DNA from: Oscillospiraceae bacterium
GTDB taxonomy: Bacteria > Bacillota > Clostridia > Oscillospirales > Ruminococcaceae
NCBI GenBank assembly: GCA_030539275.1
Contig: JAUNSK010000017.1
Span: 1 to 64,000 of the forward strand
Length of the DNA: 64,000 bases
Direction of reading: 5' to 3'
This document shows positions 1 through 9,758 of the stretch, one piece after another. The notes under the pieces were generated by a model that had not been told where the DNA came from, made no database searches, and saw only the letters and a program-made list of their open reading frames with translations. Position 1 is the stretch's first letter, and every line of letters begins with the position of its first letter. A program made the translations under genes and the position numbers.

Positions 1-429
1 GTTTCCGAAAGATTCTCTGAATACTGCACTTGACACACTGTATATCAAATAATCATCAGCTCCGTTGAAACCTTGATTATTTACAGAGAATGCCCACATT
101 CCAAAAAGAATAAATGCAAACAGAAGATCAAGAAACTGTATAAGTCCATTTGAAGTAACCGCGATATTTAATGCAAAAACTAAAGCTGTTCCAAATAAAA
201 TCAAACTTTTTTTTGTCTGTATTGCCTTATTCATTTTTACCATAGTCATAGAAACAACTGCTAGAATAAGCATAAAAAAAGCTGAAGCTATTCCGACACG
301 TGCAAAAAGTATAGTTTTTACAAAGAAAAAGCCTGAAAAACTGAACAGAATTGCAAAAATACTTTCTGAAAGTGAATAATTAATTTCCTTGGGCTTTTCT
401 GGATTTACACAAATTGAACTATCAGTCAT
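1..429 (-). CDS. Membrane protein of unknown family, partial at left edge
   Basis: The reading frame is open from an ATG at 429 to the window edge, so only about 143 N-terminal residues are visible. A short polar N-terminus carrying Asn, Pro and Lys is followed by several hydrophobic stretches rich in Phe, Ile and Leu, as in a polytopic inner-membrane protein. The best start is the third of three clustered ATG codons, because it sits about 9 nt after AGAGGA. It overlaps the end of the upstream XRE regulator by 8 bp, which implies translational coupling and membership of the same operon. I do not recognise the family. Clostridial genomes often place large membrane proteins beside XRE/DUF2975 pairs, but no function can be read from this fragment. 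Confidence 0.6.
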   Translation of the reverse strand, partial: MTDSSICVNPEKPKEINYSLSESIFAILFSFSGFFFVKTILFARVGIASAFFMLILAVVSMTMVKMNKAIQTKKSLILFGTALVFALNIAVTSNGLIQFLDLLFAFILFGMWAFSVNNQGFNGADDYLIYSVSSAVFRESFGN

Positions 430-643
430 TGTCATCATTCCTCTTTTCATAAGCAAGTATTTCGCCAGGCTGGCAATCAAGTATGTCACAAATTTTATTT
501 AGTGTGGAAAAGCGTATTGCCTTTGCTTTTCCGGTTTTAAGTATTGATAAATTTGCTGGTGTTATTTCAAGCTTTTCGGCAAGTTCTCCTGAAGAAATCT
601 TTCTTTGTGCCATAACCACATCAAGATTTACTATAATAGCCAT
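422..643 (-). CDS. Small XRE-family (Cro/C1 type) transcriptional regulator
   Basis: This 73-residue protein is almost entirely one helix-turn-helix domain. Ser-Gly-Glu-Leu-Ala-Glu-Lys-Leu forms the first helix of the motif and Thr-Pro-Ala-Asn-Leu-Ser-Ile-Leu the recognition helix. The ending Cys-Gln-Pro-Gly-Glu-Ile-Leu is typical of the YozG-like short XRE regulators that travel with DUF2975 membrane proteins. A DUF2975-like gene lies two genes upstream in the same direction. The ATG is preceded by a good AAGGAG-type site. Autoregulation of this operon is likely by family analogy but is inference; the signal is unknown. Confidence 0.85.
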   Translation of the reverse strand: MAIIVNLDVVMAQRKISSGELAEKLEITPANLSILKTGKAKAIRFSTLNKICDILDCQPGEILAYEKRNDDND

Positions 644-707
644 TTCAATTCTCCTTTGATGTATTTTATACGGATATTTAAGTTAATGAGGACAGATACA
701 TAATAAA

Positions 708-1196
708 TTAATTCGGGATATCTGTTTTTTCTTTTATATCAATAAATATTTTTTTAAATAAAAACCTACTAAAATAAGACAAGCCAATCATTGCATAAGC
801 AATCAATGTACATAATGTCGGCCAGAAGAAATAACCATCTAGAATGAACCCTAAATCAAATAATAAAGACATTTTAGAGATGAAATTCAATAACATCATA
901 AAAACAAAGGGGACACTAACAAACCATTTGAAAAAGGACTTTCTTTGAAAACCCGCAAACTTTATTGCCAAATACTCGGCAGTAAAATAAATCAAATCTA
1001 CAAGTGCAAGGGTGATTATACCGCATATAAGTAATATAAAATCATCAATGTAATTACCCGTTGCTTCATAATATATTTCAATTATATAGTCAGCCAGCAA
1101 CTCAATTACAAAAAGACACCATCCATATCCTGCTATACCTGTTGCAACAGCACTTATTAAAGCAACTGATACGCATTTTTTTGTACTGGGGTTCAT
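708..1196 (-). CDS. Hypothetical four-helix membrane protein
   Basis: This 162-residue protein has about four hydrophobic segments, near residues 10-35, 50-75, 85-110 and 120-145, and a lysine-rich C-terminal tail. No catalytic motif or known family is evident. The ATG overlaps the stop codon of the upstream DUF2975-like gene by 4 bp (ATGA), so the two are translationally coupled. A 64 bp gap separates it from the downstream XRE gene. Its size and topology resemble DUF2975 proteins, and it could be a diverged paralogue of its neighbour, but the sequence likeness is too weak to assert that. Confidence 0.6.
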   Translation of the reverse strand: MNPSTKKCVSVALISAVATGIAGYGWCLFVIELLADYIIEIYYEATGNYIDDFILLICGIITLALVDLIYFTAEYLAIKFAGFQRKSFFKWFVSVPFVFMMLLNFISKMSLLFDLGFILDGYFFWPTLCTLIAYAMIGLSYFSRFLFKKIFIDIKEKTDIPN

Positions 1197-1645
1197 ATTG
1201 TACCATCATTTTCTTCACGGATTTCTACTGCCTTACGGAATACATTTTTAAGTACCCTCAGAATAAGACCAAAGAATGCAGCTGCTGCAGCTATTACCAT
1301 AAAGTAATATTCCCATATACTATAAATTGCAGTTGCAATTCCGACAAAATAGCAGCACCATGAAAGAATACGGAGAATCCTTACATTTTCATCAATAAAA
1401 GCTTTATTTTTTCTTATGTTTTTCAATAACCTATCGAGAAAATAAAGAGCAGTAAATGCCAGAACCGCACAGAAATAAAATGTTATCAATAATGCAGCAG
1501 GGTTACACTCAGGTACCTGTATGGTATGTGCCTTAAGTCCGAAAGGAGCATAAACTGACGATGCAAGGAAAATAACTGCAAGTACTTTTACTATAACCGA
1601 TGAAAGAAGAAGTGACATTGAATCTGTCCATTTAGTTTTTTTCAT
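1193..1645 (-). CDS. DUF2975-like integral membrane protein
   Basis: The 150-residue product has four predicted membrane spans. The central segment (Asp-Glu-Asn-Val-Arg-Ile-Leu-Arg-Ile-Leu-Ser) is the recognisable signature of DUF2975 proteins, which are nearly always encoded beside a small XRE regulator, as here. The function of the family is unknown; a membrane partner that senses for, or is controlled by, the XRE protein is a common guess. The gene opens a four-gene minus-strand operon. It has a strong GGAGG site just upstream and a clear sigma-A promoter at 1705-1733. Confidence 0.65.
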   Translation of the reverse strand: MKKTKWTDSMSLLLSSVIVKVLAVIFLASSVYAPFGLKAHTIQVPECNPAALLITFYFCAVLAFTALYFLDRLLKNIRKNKAFIDENVRILRILSWCCYFVGIATAIYSIWEYYFMVIAAAAAFFGLILRVLKNVFRKAVEIREENDGTI

Positions 1646-1704
1646 ACTATAACCTCCACAAAAATAAATCGTTTTAAAAGCAGCGCTTACTTTTCAATAT
1701 CTGT

Positions 1705-1733
1705 ATAATAGCATACCATATATTAAATGTCAA
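1705..1733 (-). promoter_or_regulatory. Sigma-A promoter of the DUF2975/XRE operon
   Basis: On the minus strand TTGACA (1733-1728) is followed after exactly 17 bp by TATTAT (1710-1705). The -35 box is a perfect consensus match and the -10 matches at five of six positions. The expected start is near 1698, giving a leader of about 50 nt before the ATG at 1645. Confidence 0.75.
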
Positions 1734-1843
1734 TAGTTTTTTATTGTTTTTCAATAATTATTTTTTGTTTTGCAAGATAAAGCATAAAATCTGCCATCAC
1801 GTATAAATCTGTAAAAATGGATAAGAATACGCCGGGATGCACT

Positions 1844-1912
1844 AAAAAAAGCGGCCAAGCATTGATATGTACCCGGAATTCCGGGTACATATCACATTCG
1901 CTTAGCCGCTTT
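1844..1912 (-). terminator. Rho-independent terminator of pyrG containing a 30 bp perfect palindrome
   Basis: Downstream of pyrG, outer arms at 1900-1912 and 1848-1860 pair over 13 bp with one mismatch, and the minus-strand transcript then enters a run of seven T (1850-1844). Inside the loop, 1864-1893 is a perfect 30 bp palindrome centred on GGAATTCC. The whole element can therefore fold as a hairpin capped by a second, independent long hairpin. The intervening 1646-1978 gap holds only this element and the promoter at 1705-1733. Confidence 0.8.
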
Positions 1913-1978
1913 AAATGTTATTTAGTTTAACCACTTTTACCCGCTTTTTACGAAGCATTTTTATGCTCTGTACGGATA

Positions 1979-3923
<1,945 letters not shown>

Positions 3924-4940
3924 ATGTCAGTTAAAGTTGCAATTAACGGTTTTGGACGTATTGGACGTCTCGCATTCAGACAGATGTTTGGTGCTGAAGG
4001 ATATGAAGTAGTTGCTATCAACGATCTTACAAATCCTGCAATGCTCGCTCATCTTCTTAAGTATGACTCAGCTCAGGGCAGATATGCTCTCGCAGATAAG
4101 GTTTCATCTACAGATGATTCTATTATAGTTGACGGTAAGGAAATCAAGATCTATTCTAAGGCTAACGCTGCTGAACTTCCTTGGGGAGAAATCGGTGTAG
4201 ACGTTGTTCTTGAATGTACAGGTTTCTACTGCTCAAAAGAAAAGTCACAGGCTCATATCACAGCTGGTGCCAAGAAGGTTGTTATCTCAGCTCCTGCAGG
4301 AAATGATCTTAAGACTATCGTTTTCAGCGTAAATGAAAACACTCTTACAAAGGAAGATACAATCATTTCAGCTGCTTCATGCACAACAAACTGCCTCGCT
4401 CCTATGGCTAACGCTCTTAACAACTATGCTAAGATCCAGAGCGGTATCATGTCAACAATCCACGCTTACACAGGCGATCAGATGATTCTTGACGGACCAC
4501 ACAGAAAGGGCGATTTAAGAAGAGCAAGAGCTGGTGCTGTTAATATCGTACCAAACTCAACTGGTGCTGCCAAGGCTATCGGTCTTGTTATCCCAGAGCT
4601 CAACGGCAAGCTCATCGGTTCAGCTCAGAGAGTTCCTGTTCCAACAGGTTCAACAACAATCCTTACAGCTGTAGTTAAGGGCAATGATGTAACTGTTGAC
4701 GGAATCAACGCTGCTATGAAGGCTGCTGCTTCTGAATCATTCGGTTACAACACAGACCTCATCGTATCTTCAGATGTTATCGGCATCAGATACGGTTCAC
4801 TCTTTGATTCAACACAGACAATGGTTTCTCATATCGCTGACGATCTTTACGAAGTACAGGTTGTTTCATGGTACGATAACGAGAACTCATATACAAGCCA
4901 GATGGTAAGAACAATCAAGTATTTTGCTGAACTTGGCTAA
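3924..4940 (+). CDS. gap: Glyceraldehyde-3-phosphate dehydrogenase, NAD-dependent
   Basis: This is the glycolytic enzyme converting glyceraldehyde-3-phosphate, NAD+ and phosphate to 1,3-bisphosphoglycerate. The 338 residues match the usual GapA length. Visible features are the Rossmann motif Asn-Gly-Phe-Gly-Arg-Ile-Gly-Arg (8-15), an Asp at 34 that favours NAD over NADP, the active-site Ser-Cys-Thr-Thr-Asn-Cys with catalytic Cys153, and the general base His180. It is preceded by a strong RBS and followed by a terminator, so it is monocistronic. Codon use is biased toward a few abundant codons (GCT, AAG, ATC), as expected for a highly expressed gene. Confidence 0.97.
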   Translation: MSVKVAINGFGRIGRLAFRQMFGAEGYEVVAINDLTNPAMLAHLLKYDSAQGRYALADKVSSTDDSIIVDGKEIKIYSKANAAELPWGEIGVDVVLECTGFYCSKEKSQAHITAGAKKVVISAPAGNDLKTIVFSVNENTLTKEDTIISAASCTTNCLAPMANALNNYAKIQSGIMSTIHAYTGDQMILDGPHRKGDLRRARAGAVNIVPNSTGAAKAIGLVIPELNGKLIGSAQRVPVPTGSTTILTAVVKGNDVTVDGINAAMKAAASESFGYNTDLIVSSDVIGIRYGSLFDSTQTMVSHIADDLYEVQVVSWYDNENSYTSQMVRTIKYFAELG

Positions 4941-4978
4941 TCAATAATCACTGTATTAAATTCACTATGCGACTTATC

Positions 4979-5011
4979 AAAGGACTGGCTTGCCGGTCCT
5001 TTGTTGTTTTT
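4979..5011 (+). terminator. Terminator downstream of gap
   Basis: Arms at 4979-4988 and 4993-5002 pair over 10 bp with one mismatch around a 4 nt loop, followed by GTTGTTTTT. It ends the gap transcript. Confidence 0.8.
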
Positions 5012-5076
5012 AAGCCGACGGGAAATATTACTGCGTATTTTCCGTAACAAAATCATGCAGAATAGAAGGAGAACAT

Positions 5077-6213
5077 ATGAAACTTAAGAAAATTATTGCT
5101 GCCTCAGCTGCAGCACTCATGAGTCTTTCAGCACTTCCTGCATTCAGCGCATCTGCAGCAGACCAGGATAACTTACTTATTCTTGGTGACAGCATTGCAA
5201 CCGGATATAACGCAACAACAAGTTTCGGTCAGATAGCTGCAGGTTACATGAACGGTGATTACACTAATCTCGCAGTAAATGGTCTTACAACAAGCGGGTT
5301 ATTATCGCAGATACAGAACGATAATGCAACCAAGGCTGCTGTAACGGCAACAGACAATATCGCCATCTCTATCGGTGGAAATGATTATCTTTCTATTTTC
5401 AGAGAGATCATCAGTCCATATTATACTGAAGGAGATACTGCCGCAACTCTGATGGAGAAGCTTAAAGCAGATTATTCTAATGTAGCAGCTAAACTTCCCA
5501 TGATAACAGGTGCTACAGATCCTGCAGTAGAAAATGTGCAGAAAACTGTAGACGCAATCAGAATCCTTAATCCTGATGCAGATATCAAGATCCTTGATCT
5601 TTACAGTCCTCTTGATGCACTTGATACAACTGATACTACAGTAAATGCACTGTACAGTCTTTCTGATTCAGTAATCAGTACTTATAATGCAAAACTTCAG
5701 CTTATCGAAAATGTCGATATTGTTCCGGTATATGAAGGTTTTAAAGGCAACAACGGAGTCTTCACTAATGTAAAAAATACAGATCCTCACCCGACAGACG
5801 CAGGACAGATCAAAATTGCAGCACTGGCTCTCGAAAAAATGACAGACGGCGATTATAAAACTATCCTTGGTACTATTTTAGGAAAAATGGATCCTGCTGA
5901 TGTAGCAAAGCTCCCTGCAGCACTTACTGACGGCATTGAAGTTATTACACCTGCTGTAACAACAACTACTGATGCAACTACTACTACAACAGCAGCAACA
6001 ACAACCACTGCTGCCGCAGTTACAACAACAGCTGCTGCAACAACTACTGCCAAGACAACAACAACACCTGCTCCTAAAACTACAACTAAAACAACAACAA
6101 AAGTTACAAGTGCCCCTAAGACATCTGATACAGGCATCAGCGCATCTCTTGCTGTCGCAAGTTTTGCAGGTGCCGCAGTTCTTGCTACAGTTTTAAAGCG
6201 CAAAAAGAAATAA
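5077..6213 (+). CDS. Secreted SGNH/GDSL-type hydrolase with Thr-rich linker and wall-anchor-like tail
   Basis: This is a probable extracellular esterase or lipase of the SGNH superfamily. Residues 1-28 form a signal peptide with a Lys-rich start, a hydrophobic core and an Ala-Ser-Ala-Ala cleavage region. The catalytic Ser lies in Leu-Gly-Asp-Ser-Ile (Ser39), the Gly/Asn blocks in Ser-Ile-Gly-Gly-Asn-Asp, and the Asp-x-x-His dyad in Asp-Pro-His-Pro-Thr near residue 238. Residues about 290-350 are a Thr/Ala-rich, likely glycosylated linker. The C-terminus has Ala-Pro-Lys-Thr-Ser-Asp-Thr-Gly, a hydrophobic stretch and a Lys/Arg tail, which looks like a non-canonical sortase signal or a plain membrane anchor. 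The substrate (acetylated polysaccharide, lipid or other) cannot be told from sequence. Confidence 0.85.
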   Translation: MKLKKIIAASAAALMSLSALPAFSASAADQDNLLILGDSIATGYNATTSFGQIAAGYMNGDYTNLAVNGLTTSGLLSQIQNDNATKAAVTATDNIAISIGGNDYLSIFREIISPYYTEGDTAATLMEKLKADYSNVAAKLPMITGATDPAVENVQKTVDAIRILNPDADIKILDLYSPLDALDTTDTTVNALYSLSDSVISTYNAKLQLIENVDIVPVYEGFKGNNGVFTNVKNTDPHPTDAGQIKIAALALEKMTDGDYKTILGTILGKMDPADVAKLPAALTDGIEVITPAVTTTTDATTTTTAATTTTAAAVTTTAAATTTAKTTTTPAPKTTTKTTTKVTSAPKTSDTGISASLAVASFAGAAVLATVLKRKKK

Positions 6214-6243
6214 AAAATTATAAAAAAAGATTCCCGTAAACAG

Positions 6244-6289
6244 CAGACAGTGCAGTATACTCATTAAGTACACTGCACTGTCTGTTTTT
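6244..6289 (+). terminator. Terminator between the SGNH hydrolase gene and hemW
   Basis: A perfect 13 bp stem (6244-6256 with 6272-6284) is followed by a T run at 6285-6289 on the plus strand. The convergent hemW gene ends inside the T run, so the hairpin may also slow minus-strand transcription, although no T tract follows it on that side. Confidence 0.8.
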
Positions 6290-7385
6290 ATATAAGATCT
6301 GATATTATTGAATTTGAAACAAGAAATCCTTCGCAGGTCAGGCGAAGTGTTCTGTTCTCATACTTCATAAGGCCTGCCTTTATATAACGCTTTGATCTGT
6401 CGATAAGCGTCTGCGCCATCTGCGGAAAAAGATCAACCCTGTATCCTTCAGTAAGCCTGAGTCTCAGCATTACATTTTCAACATACCCACCAGGATCCTC
6501 TTCACTTATTATTCTGTTCTGATACTCTTCATCAATAAATGATTCCAGACTTTCAGGCGTGTTGTATCTCAGTCCGTTAAAATATGAATGCGCCGCCGGA
6601 CCTATTCCAATATAATCCTCACAGCGCCAGTACTTCAGATTATGTCTGCTCTCATAACCCTTATAAGCAAAGTTTGATATTTCATACTGCATAATATTTT
6701 TTTTCTCAAGATCTCTGCATGTTAAAAGATACATATCTGCACTGGTATCTTCATCTGCAACTTCATTTCTCATCTCTTCACAGTCATATGCAGTCCCGTT
6801 TTCTATTTTGAGCATATAAGCTGATATATGTTTTACATCAAGAGCAGTTACCGCATCTATTGTATGCTCCAGTGACTGCATGGTCTGACCTTTTAACCCG
6901 ATCATAATATCAGCTGAAATATTTTCAAATCCGGCTGTACAGGCATATTCAACTGCATGTGCAGCCTCATCGAATGTATGAATGCGTCCGAGATCTTTAA
7001 GTTCTGAGTCACACGCCGACTGAATTCCGAATGACAGCCTGTTCATGCCAAGGCAGCGCAGCTGGGCCAGTTTTGCCGCATCTGCTGTCTTAGGATTTAT
7101 TTCTGCTGTGATCTCTGCTTTGTCAGGATCACATGCCTTAAGTATGACGCTGAATATCTTCCTGTAATTATCCACAGGAAGAAGTGACGGGGTTCCTCCG
7201 CCGAAATACACTGTATCAAAAAATATCTGAGGATTGTCATACAGATACTTTTCAATATTTCTGACAACAGCATCAGAATACTTTTCAAAAATATCATGGT
7301 CTAAAGAAGTCACAGAATAAAAATCACAGTACGGACACTTCTTTATGCAAAACGGAACATGAATATATAAACCAGTATTTTTCAT
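6288..7385 (-). CDS. hemW: Radical SAM heme chaperone HemW (HemN-like)
   Basis: The 365-residue protein begins with the HemW/HemN radical SAM cluster motif Cys-x3-Cys-x2-Cys in Pro-Phe-Cys-Ile-Lys-Lys-Cys-Pro-Tyr-Cys-Asp-Phe. Gly-Gly-Gly-Thr-Pro follows, and a C-terminal HemN domain is present. HemW proteins bind heme and are thought to insert it into hemoproteins; they lack coproporphyrinogen oxidase activity despite old annotations. The position just downstream of lepA is conserved in Firmicutes. The gene starts 1 bp after the zinc-ribbon gene ends and appears co-transcribed with it. Confidence 0.9.
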   Translation of the reverse strand: MKNTGLYIHVPFCIKKCPYCDFYSVTSLDHDIFEKYSDAVVRNIEKYLYDNPQIFFDTVYFGGGTPSLLPVDNYRKIFSVILKACDPDKAEITAEINPKTADAAKLAQLRCLGMNRLSFGIQSACDSELKDLGRIHTFDEAAHAVEYACTAGFENISADIMIGLKGQTMQSLEHTIDAVTALDVKHISAYMLKIENGTAYDCEEMRNEVADEDTSADMYLLTCRDLEKKNIMQYEISNFAYKGYESRHNLKYWRCEDYIGIGPAAHSYFNGLRYNTPESLESFIDEEYQNRIISEEDPGGYVENVMLRLRLTEGYRVDLFPQMAQTLIDRSKRYIKAGLMKYENRTLRLTCEGFLVSNSIISDLI

Positions 7386-7386
7386 A

Positions 7387-7698
7387 TCAGGTTATGTCTT
7401 TTCTGTTATTTTTGTCAAGGTCAAAAATAAACCCGTTCGCAAGCCAGCATATAATATTTACACCGATAAATAATACTACCATTATCCACGGATCTGCAAA
7501 CATCTTAAAATAATCTACGATGATAAGTATAAGAACGATCGTTGTCAGAATCGTTCTTAAAAGATTAGCCTTTAATCCATGCACGGCGTGCATGCCGCAT
7601 TTAGGACAGGATTTTCCTTTTGATGCCATTCCGCCTGTTGTCATCTTAGCCCAGAGGGAAAAAGTTTTTTCACCGCAATATGGACATCTGTATTTCAT
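7387..7698 (-). CDS. Zinc-ribbon membrane protein, hypothetical
   Basis: This 103-residue protein has an N-terminal zinc ribbon (Cys-Pro-Tyr-Cys-Gly and Cys-Pro-Lys-Cys-Gly, about 27 residues apart) and two hydrophobic segments near residues 48-65 and 70-90. It sits between lepA and hemW in one minus-strand run, with 17 bp and 1 bp gaps. The fold suggests a small metal-binding membrane protein. No specific function is recognisable, and the association with hemW may simply be operon position. Confidence 0.7.
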   Translation of the reverse strand: MKYRCPYCGEKTFSLWAKMTTGGMASKGKSCPKCGMHAVHGLKANLLRTILTTIVLILIIVDYFKMFADPWIMVVLFIGVNIICWLANGFIFDLDKNNRKDIT

Positions 7699-7715
7699 AA
7701 TCTGCGCACACCTTT

Positions 7716-9518
7716 CTATTCGTCAAGCTTGAGTACACTCATAAATGCTTCCTGTGGAACCTCTACACTTCCCAGCTGACGCATTCTCTTCTTACCTTCC
7801 TTCTGTTTTTCAAGAAGCTTCTTTTTACGTGTAATATCACCACCGTAGCATTTTGCAAGTACATCCTTGCGCATTGCCTTTATAGTTTCTCTGGCAATGA
7901 TCTTTCCGCCTATCGCTGCCTGTACCGGAATCTCAAACATCTGTCTCGGTATATTTTCCTTCAGCTTCTCAACCATCTTTCTGGCTCTTGCATATGCATT
8001 GTCCCTGTGAACGATAAATGACAGGGCATCGACAACATCTCCGTTGAGCATAATATCAAGCTTAACAAGATTTGATTTTTCATATCCTATGATCTCATAG
8101 TCAAAAGAAGCATAACCCTTTGTCCTTGATTTTAATGCATCAAAAAAGTCATATACAATTTCATTGAGCGGCAGTTCATATTTTATGCATACACGTGTAT
8201 CATCAAGATAATCAATGGTCTTGAATATTCCTCGCCTGTTCTGGCACAGTTCCATAATATTTCCGACATATTCAGACGGAGACAGAATCTCAGCCTTTAC
8301 CATAGGCTCCTCTGCCTGTGCTATAAGGGCAACATCCGGATAATTTGTAGGATTATCGATATAAACGACCTCACCGCTCGTAAGTGTGATCTTAAAGATA
8401 ACTGAAGGTGCGGTTGTTACAAGATCAAGATTATATTCTCTTTCAAGTCTCTCCTGAATGATCTCCATATGAAGAAGTCCAAGGAAACCGCATCTGAATC
8501 CGAAGCCGAGTGCTATTGATGTTTCAGGCTCAAATGACAGAGAGGCATCATTGAGCTGCAGTTTTTCAAGTGCATCCCTTAGATCAGAATATCTTGCACC
8601 GTCTGCAGGATAAATACCGCTGTATACCATAGGATTGACTTTTCTGTAGCCAGGAAGCGGTTCTTCACATGGATTTTCAGCATTTGTAACTGTATCTCCG
8701 ACCTGTGTATCACCCATATTCTTAATAGAAGCAGCAATATATCCAACCTCACCTGCTTTAAGAATTCCTGTATTTATATGATTAACAGCATCCATATAAC
8801 CTGTCTCAATTACATCAAATTTCGCACCGGTTGCCATCATTTTTATTCTGTCACCGATCTTTACTGTGCCTTCCTTGACTCTGATATATATAATAACGCC
8901 CTTATATGAATCATAGTAACTGTCAAATATCAGTGCCTGAAGAGGTGCCGTTTCATCGCCCTTCGGCGGCGGAACTTCCCTGACGACTTTCTCCATAACG
9001 GCTTCTATATTGATGCCCATTTTTGCTGATATTCTCGGTGCATCCATTGCCGGTATGCCGATTATGTTTTCTACCTCTGCACAGACTCTGTCAGGATCAG
9101 CTGAGGGAAGATCTATTTTATTTACAACAGGTACTACCTCCAGGTCATGGTCTATTGCAAGATATGTGTTGGCAAGTGTCTGAGCCTCTATTCCCTGTGA
9201 TGCGTCAACTACAAGAATTGCACCTTCACATGCAGCAAGCGATCTTGAGACTTCATAGTTAAAATCAACATGACCGGGGGTATCTATAAGATTAAAGATA
9301 TACTCCTGTGAATCCTCTGCCTTATATATAAGCCTTACGGCTCTTGCTTTTATTGTAATGCCTCTTTCTCTCTCTATGTCCATATTGTCAAGAAGCTGTT
9401 CTTCCATATCACGCTTTGCAACTGTTTCTGTCTTTTCAAGAATACGGTCTGCAAGTGTTGATTTGCCATGGTCTATATGAGCTATTATACAAAAATTCCT
9501 TATTTTATCATTAGCCAA
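7716..9518 (-). CDS. lepA: Elongation factor 4 (LepA), ribosome back-translocase GTPase
   Basis: This is a translational GTPase of 600 residues. G1 is Ala-His-Ile-Asp-His-Gly-Lys-Ser-Thr, followed by Asp-Thr-Pro-Gly-His and Asn-Lys-Ile-Asp. The EF-G-like domains and the LepA-specific C-terminal domain, ending near Arg-Lys-Lys-Lys-Leu-Leu-Glu-Lys-Gln, are all present. An ATG at 9533 would give five extra residues, but GGAGG lies inside that very codon region. A TTG at 9518, 7 nt after GGAGGT, gives the family N-terminus Ala-Asn-Asp-Lys-Ile-Arg-Asn-Phe, so I prefer TTG. It is the first gene of lepA-zinc ribbon-hemW, with a promoter at 9607-9635. Confidence 0.95.
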   Translation of the reverse strand: MANDKIRNFCIIAHIDHGKSTLADRILEKTETVAKRDMEEQLLDNMDIERERGITIKARAVRLIYKAEDSQEYIFNLIDTPGHVDFNYEVSRSLAACEGAILVVDASQGIEAQTLANTYLAIDHDLEVVPVVNKIDLPSADPDRVCAEVENIIGIPAMDAPRISAKMGINIEAVMEKVVREVPPPKGDETAPLQALIFDSYYDSYKGVIIYIRVKEGTVKIGDRIKMMATGAKFDVIETGYMDAVNHINTGILKAGEVGYIAASIKNMGDTQVGDTVTNAENPCEEPLPGYRKVNPMVYSGIYPADGARYSDLRDALEKLQLNDASLSFEPETSIALGFGFRCGFLGLLHMEIIQERLEREYNLDLVTTAPSVIFKITLTSGEVVYIDNPTNYPDVALIAQAEEPMVKAEILSPSEYVGNIMELCQNRRGIFKTIDYLDDTRVCIKYELPLNEIVYDFFDALKSRTKGYASFDYEIIGYEKSNLVKLDIMLNGDVVDALSFIVHRDNAYARARKMVEKLKENIPRQMFEIPVQAAIGGKIIARETIKAMRKDVLAKCYGGDITRKKKLLEKQKEGKKRMRQLGSVEVPQEAFMSVLKLDE

Positions 9519-9606
9519 GAAAGTAACCTCCATCTGATGTGATTATGATTTTTTTATATTCTGAAAAAGCAAAATTATCTGTTCAGAATATGTCCGGCTA
9601 ATCTAG

Positions 9607-9635
9607 ATTATATCATACAAAGCCTTTAAAGTAAA
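9607..9635 (-). promoter_or_regulatory. Sigma-A promoter of lepA
   Basis: On the minus strand TTTACT (9635-9630), a 17 bp spacer and a perfect TATAAT (9612-9607) are present, with TG upstream of the -10 (extended -10). Confidence 0.75.
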
Positions 9636-9721
9636 GAATTAATTGTTTTATTAAATACTGTCAGTTATGGCTTTTACAATAGATGATTTTTTTCAGTCTG
9701 AGCCTCATAATAATTACCGTC

Positions 9722-9750
9722 AAAAAAAGAGACATGAAAAACATGCCCCT
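9722..9750 (-). terminator. Terminator of the FIST-EAL gene
   Basis: On the minus strand arms 9750-9742 and 9736-9728 pair, including two G-U wobbles, around a five-base loop of T. A run of seven T follows at 9728-9722. Confidence 0.75.
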
Positions 9751-9758
9751 TTTATCTT

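Noticed and set aside
5853-6203. Val-rich frame opposite the Thr-rich linker of the SGNH hydrolase
   Set aside because: A direct artefact of ACA/ACT threonine repeats read on the other strand.
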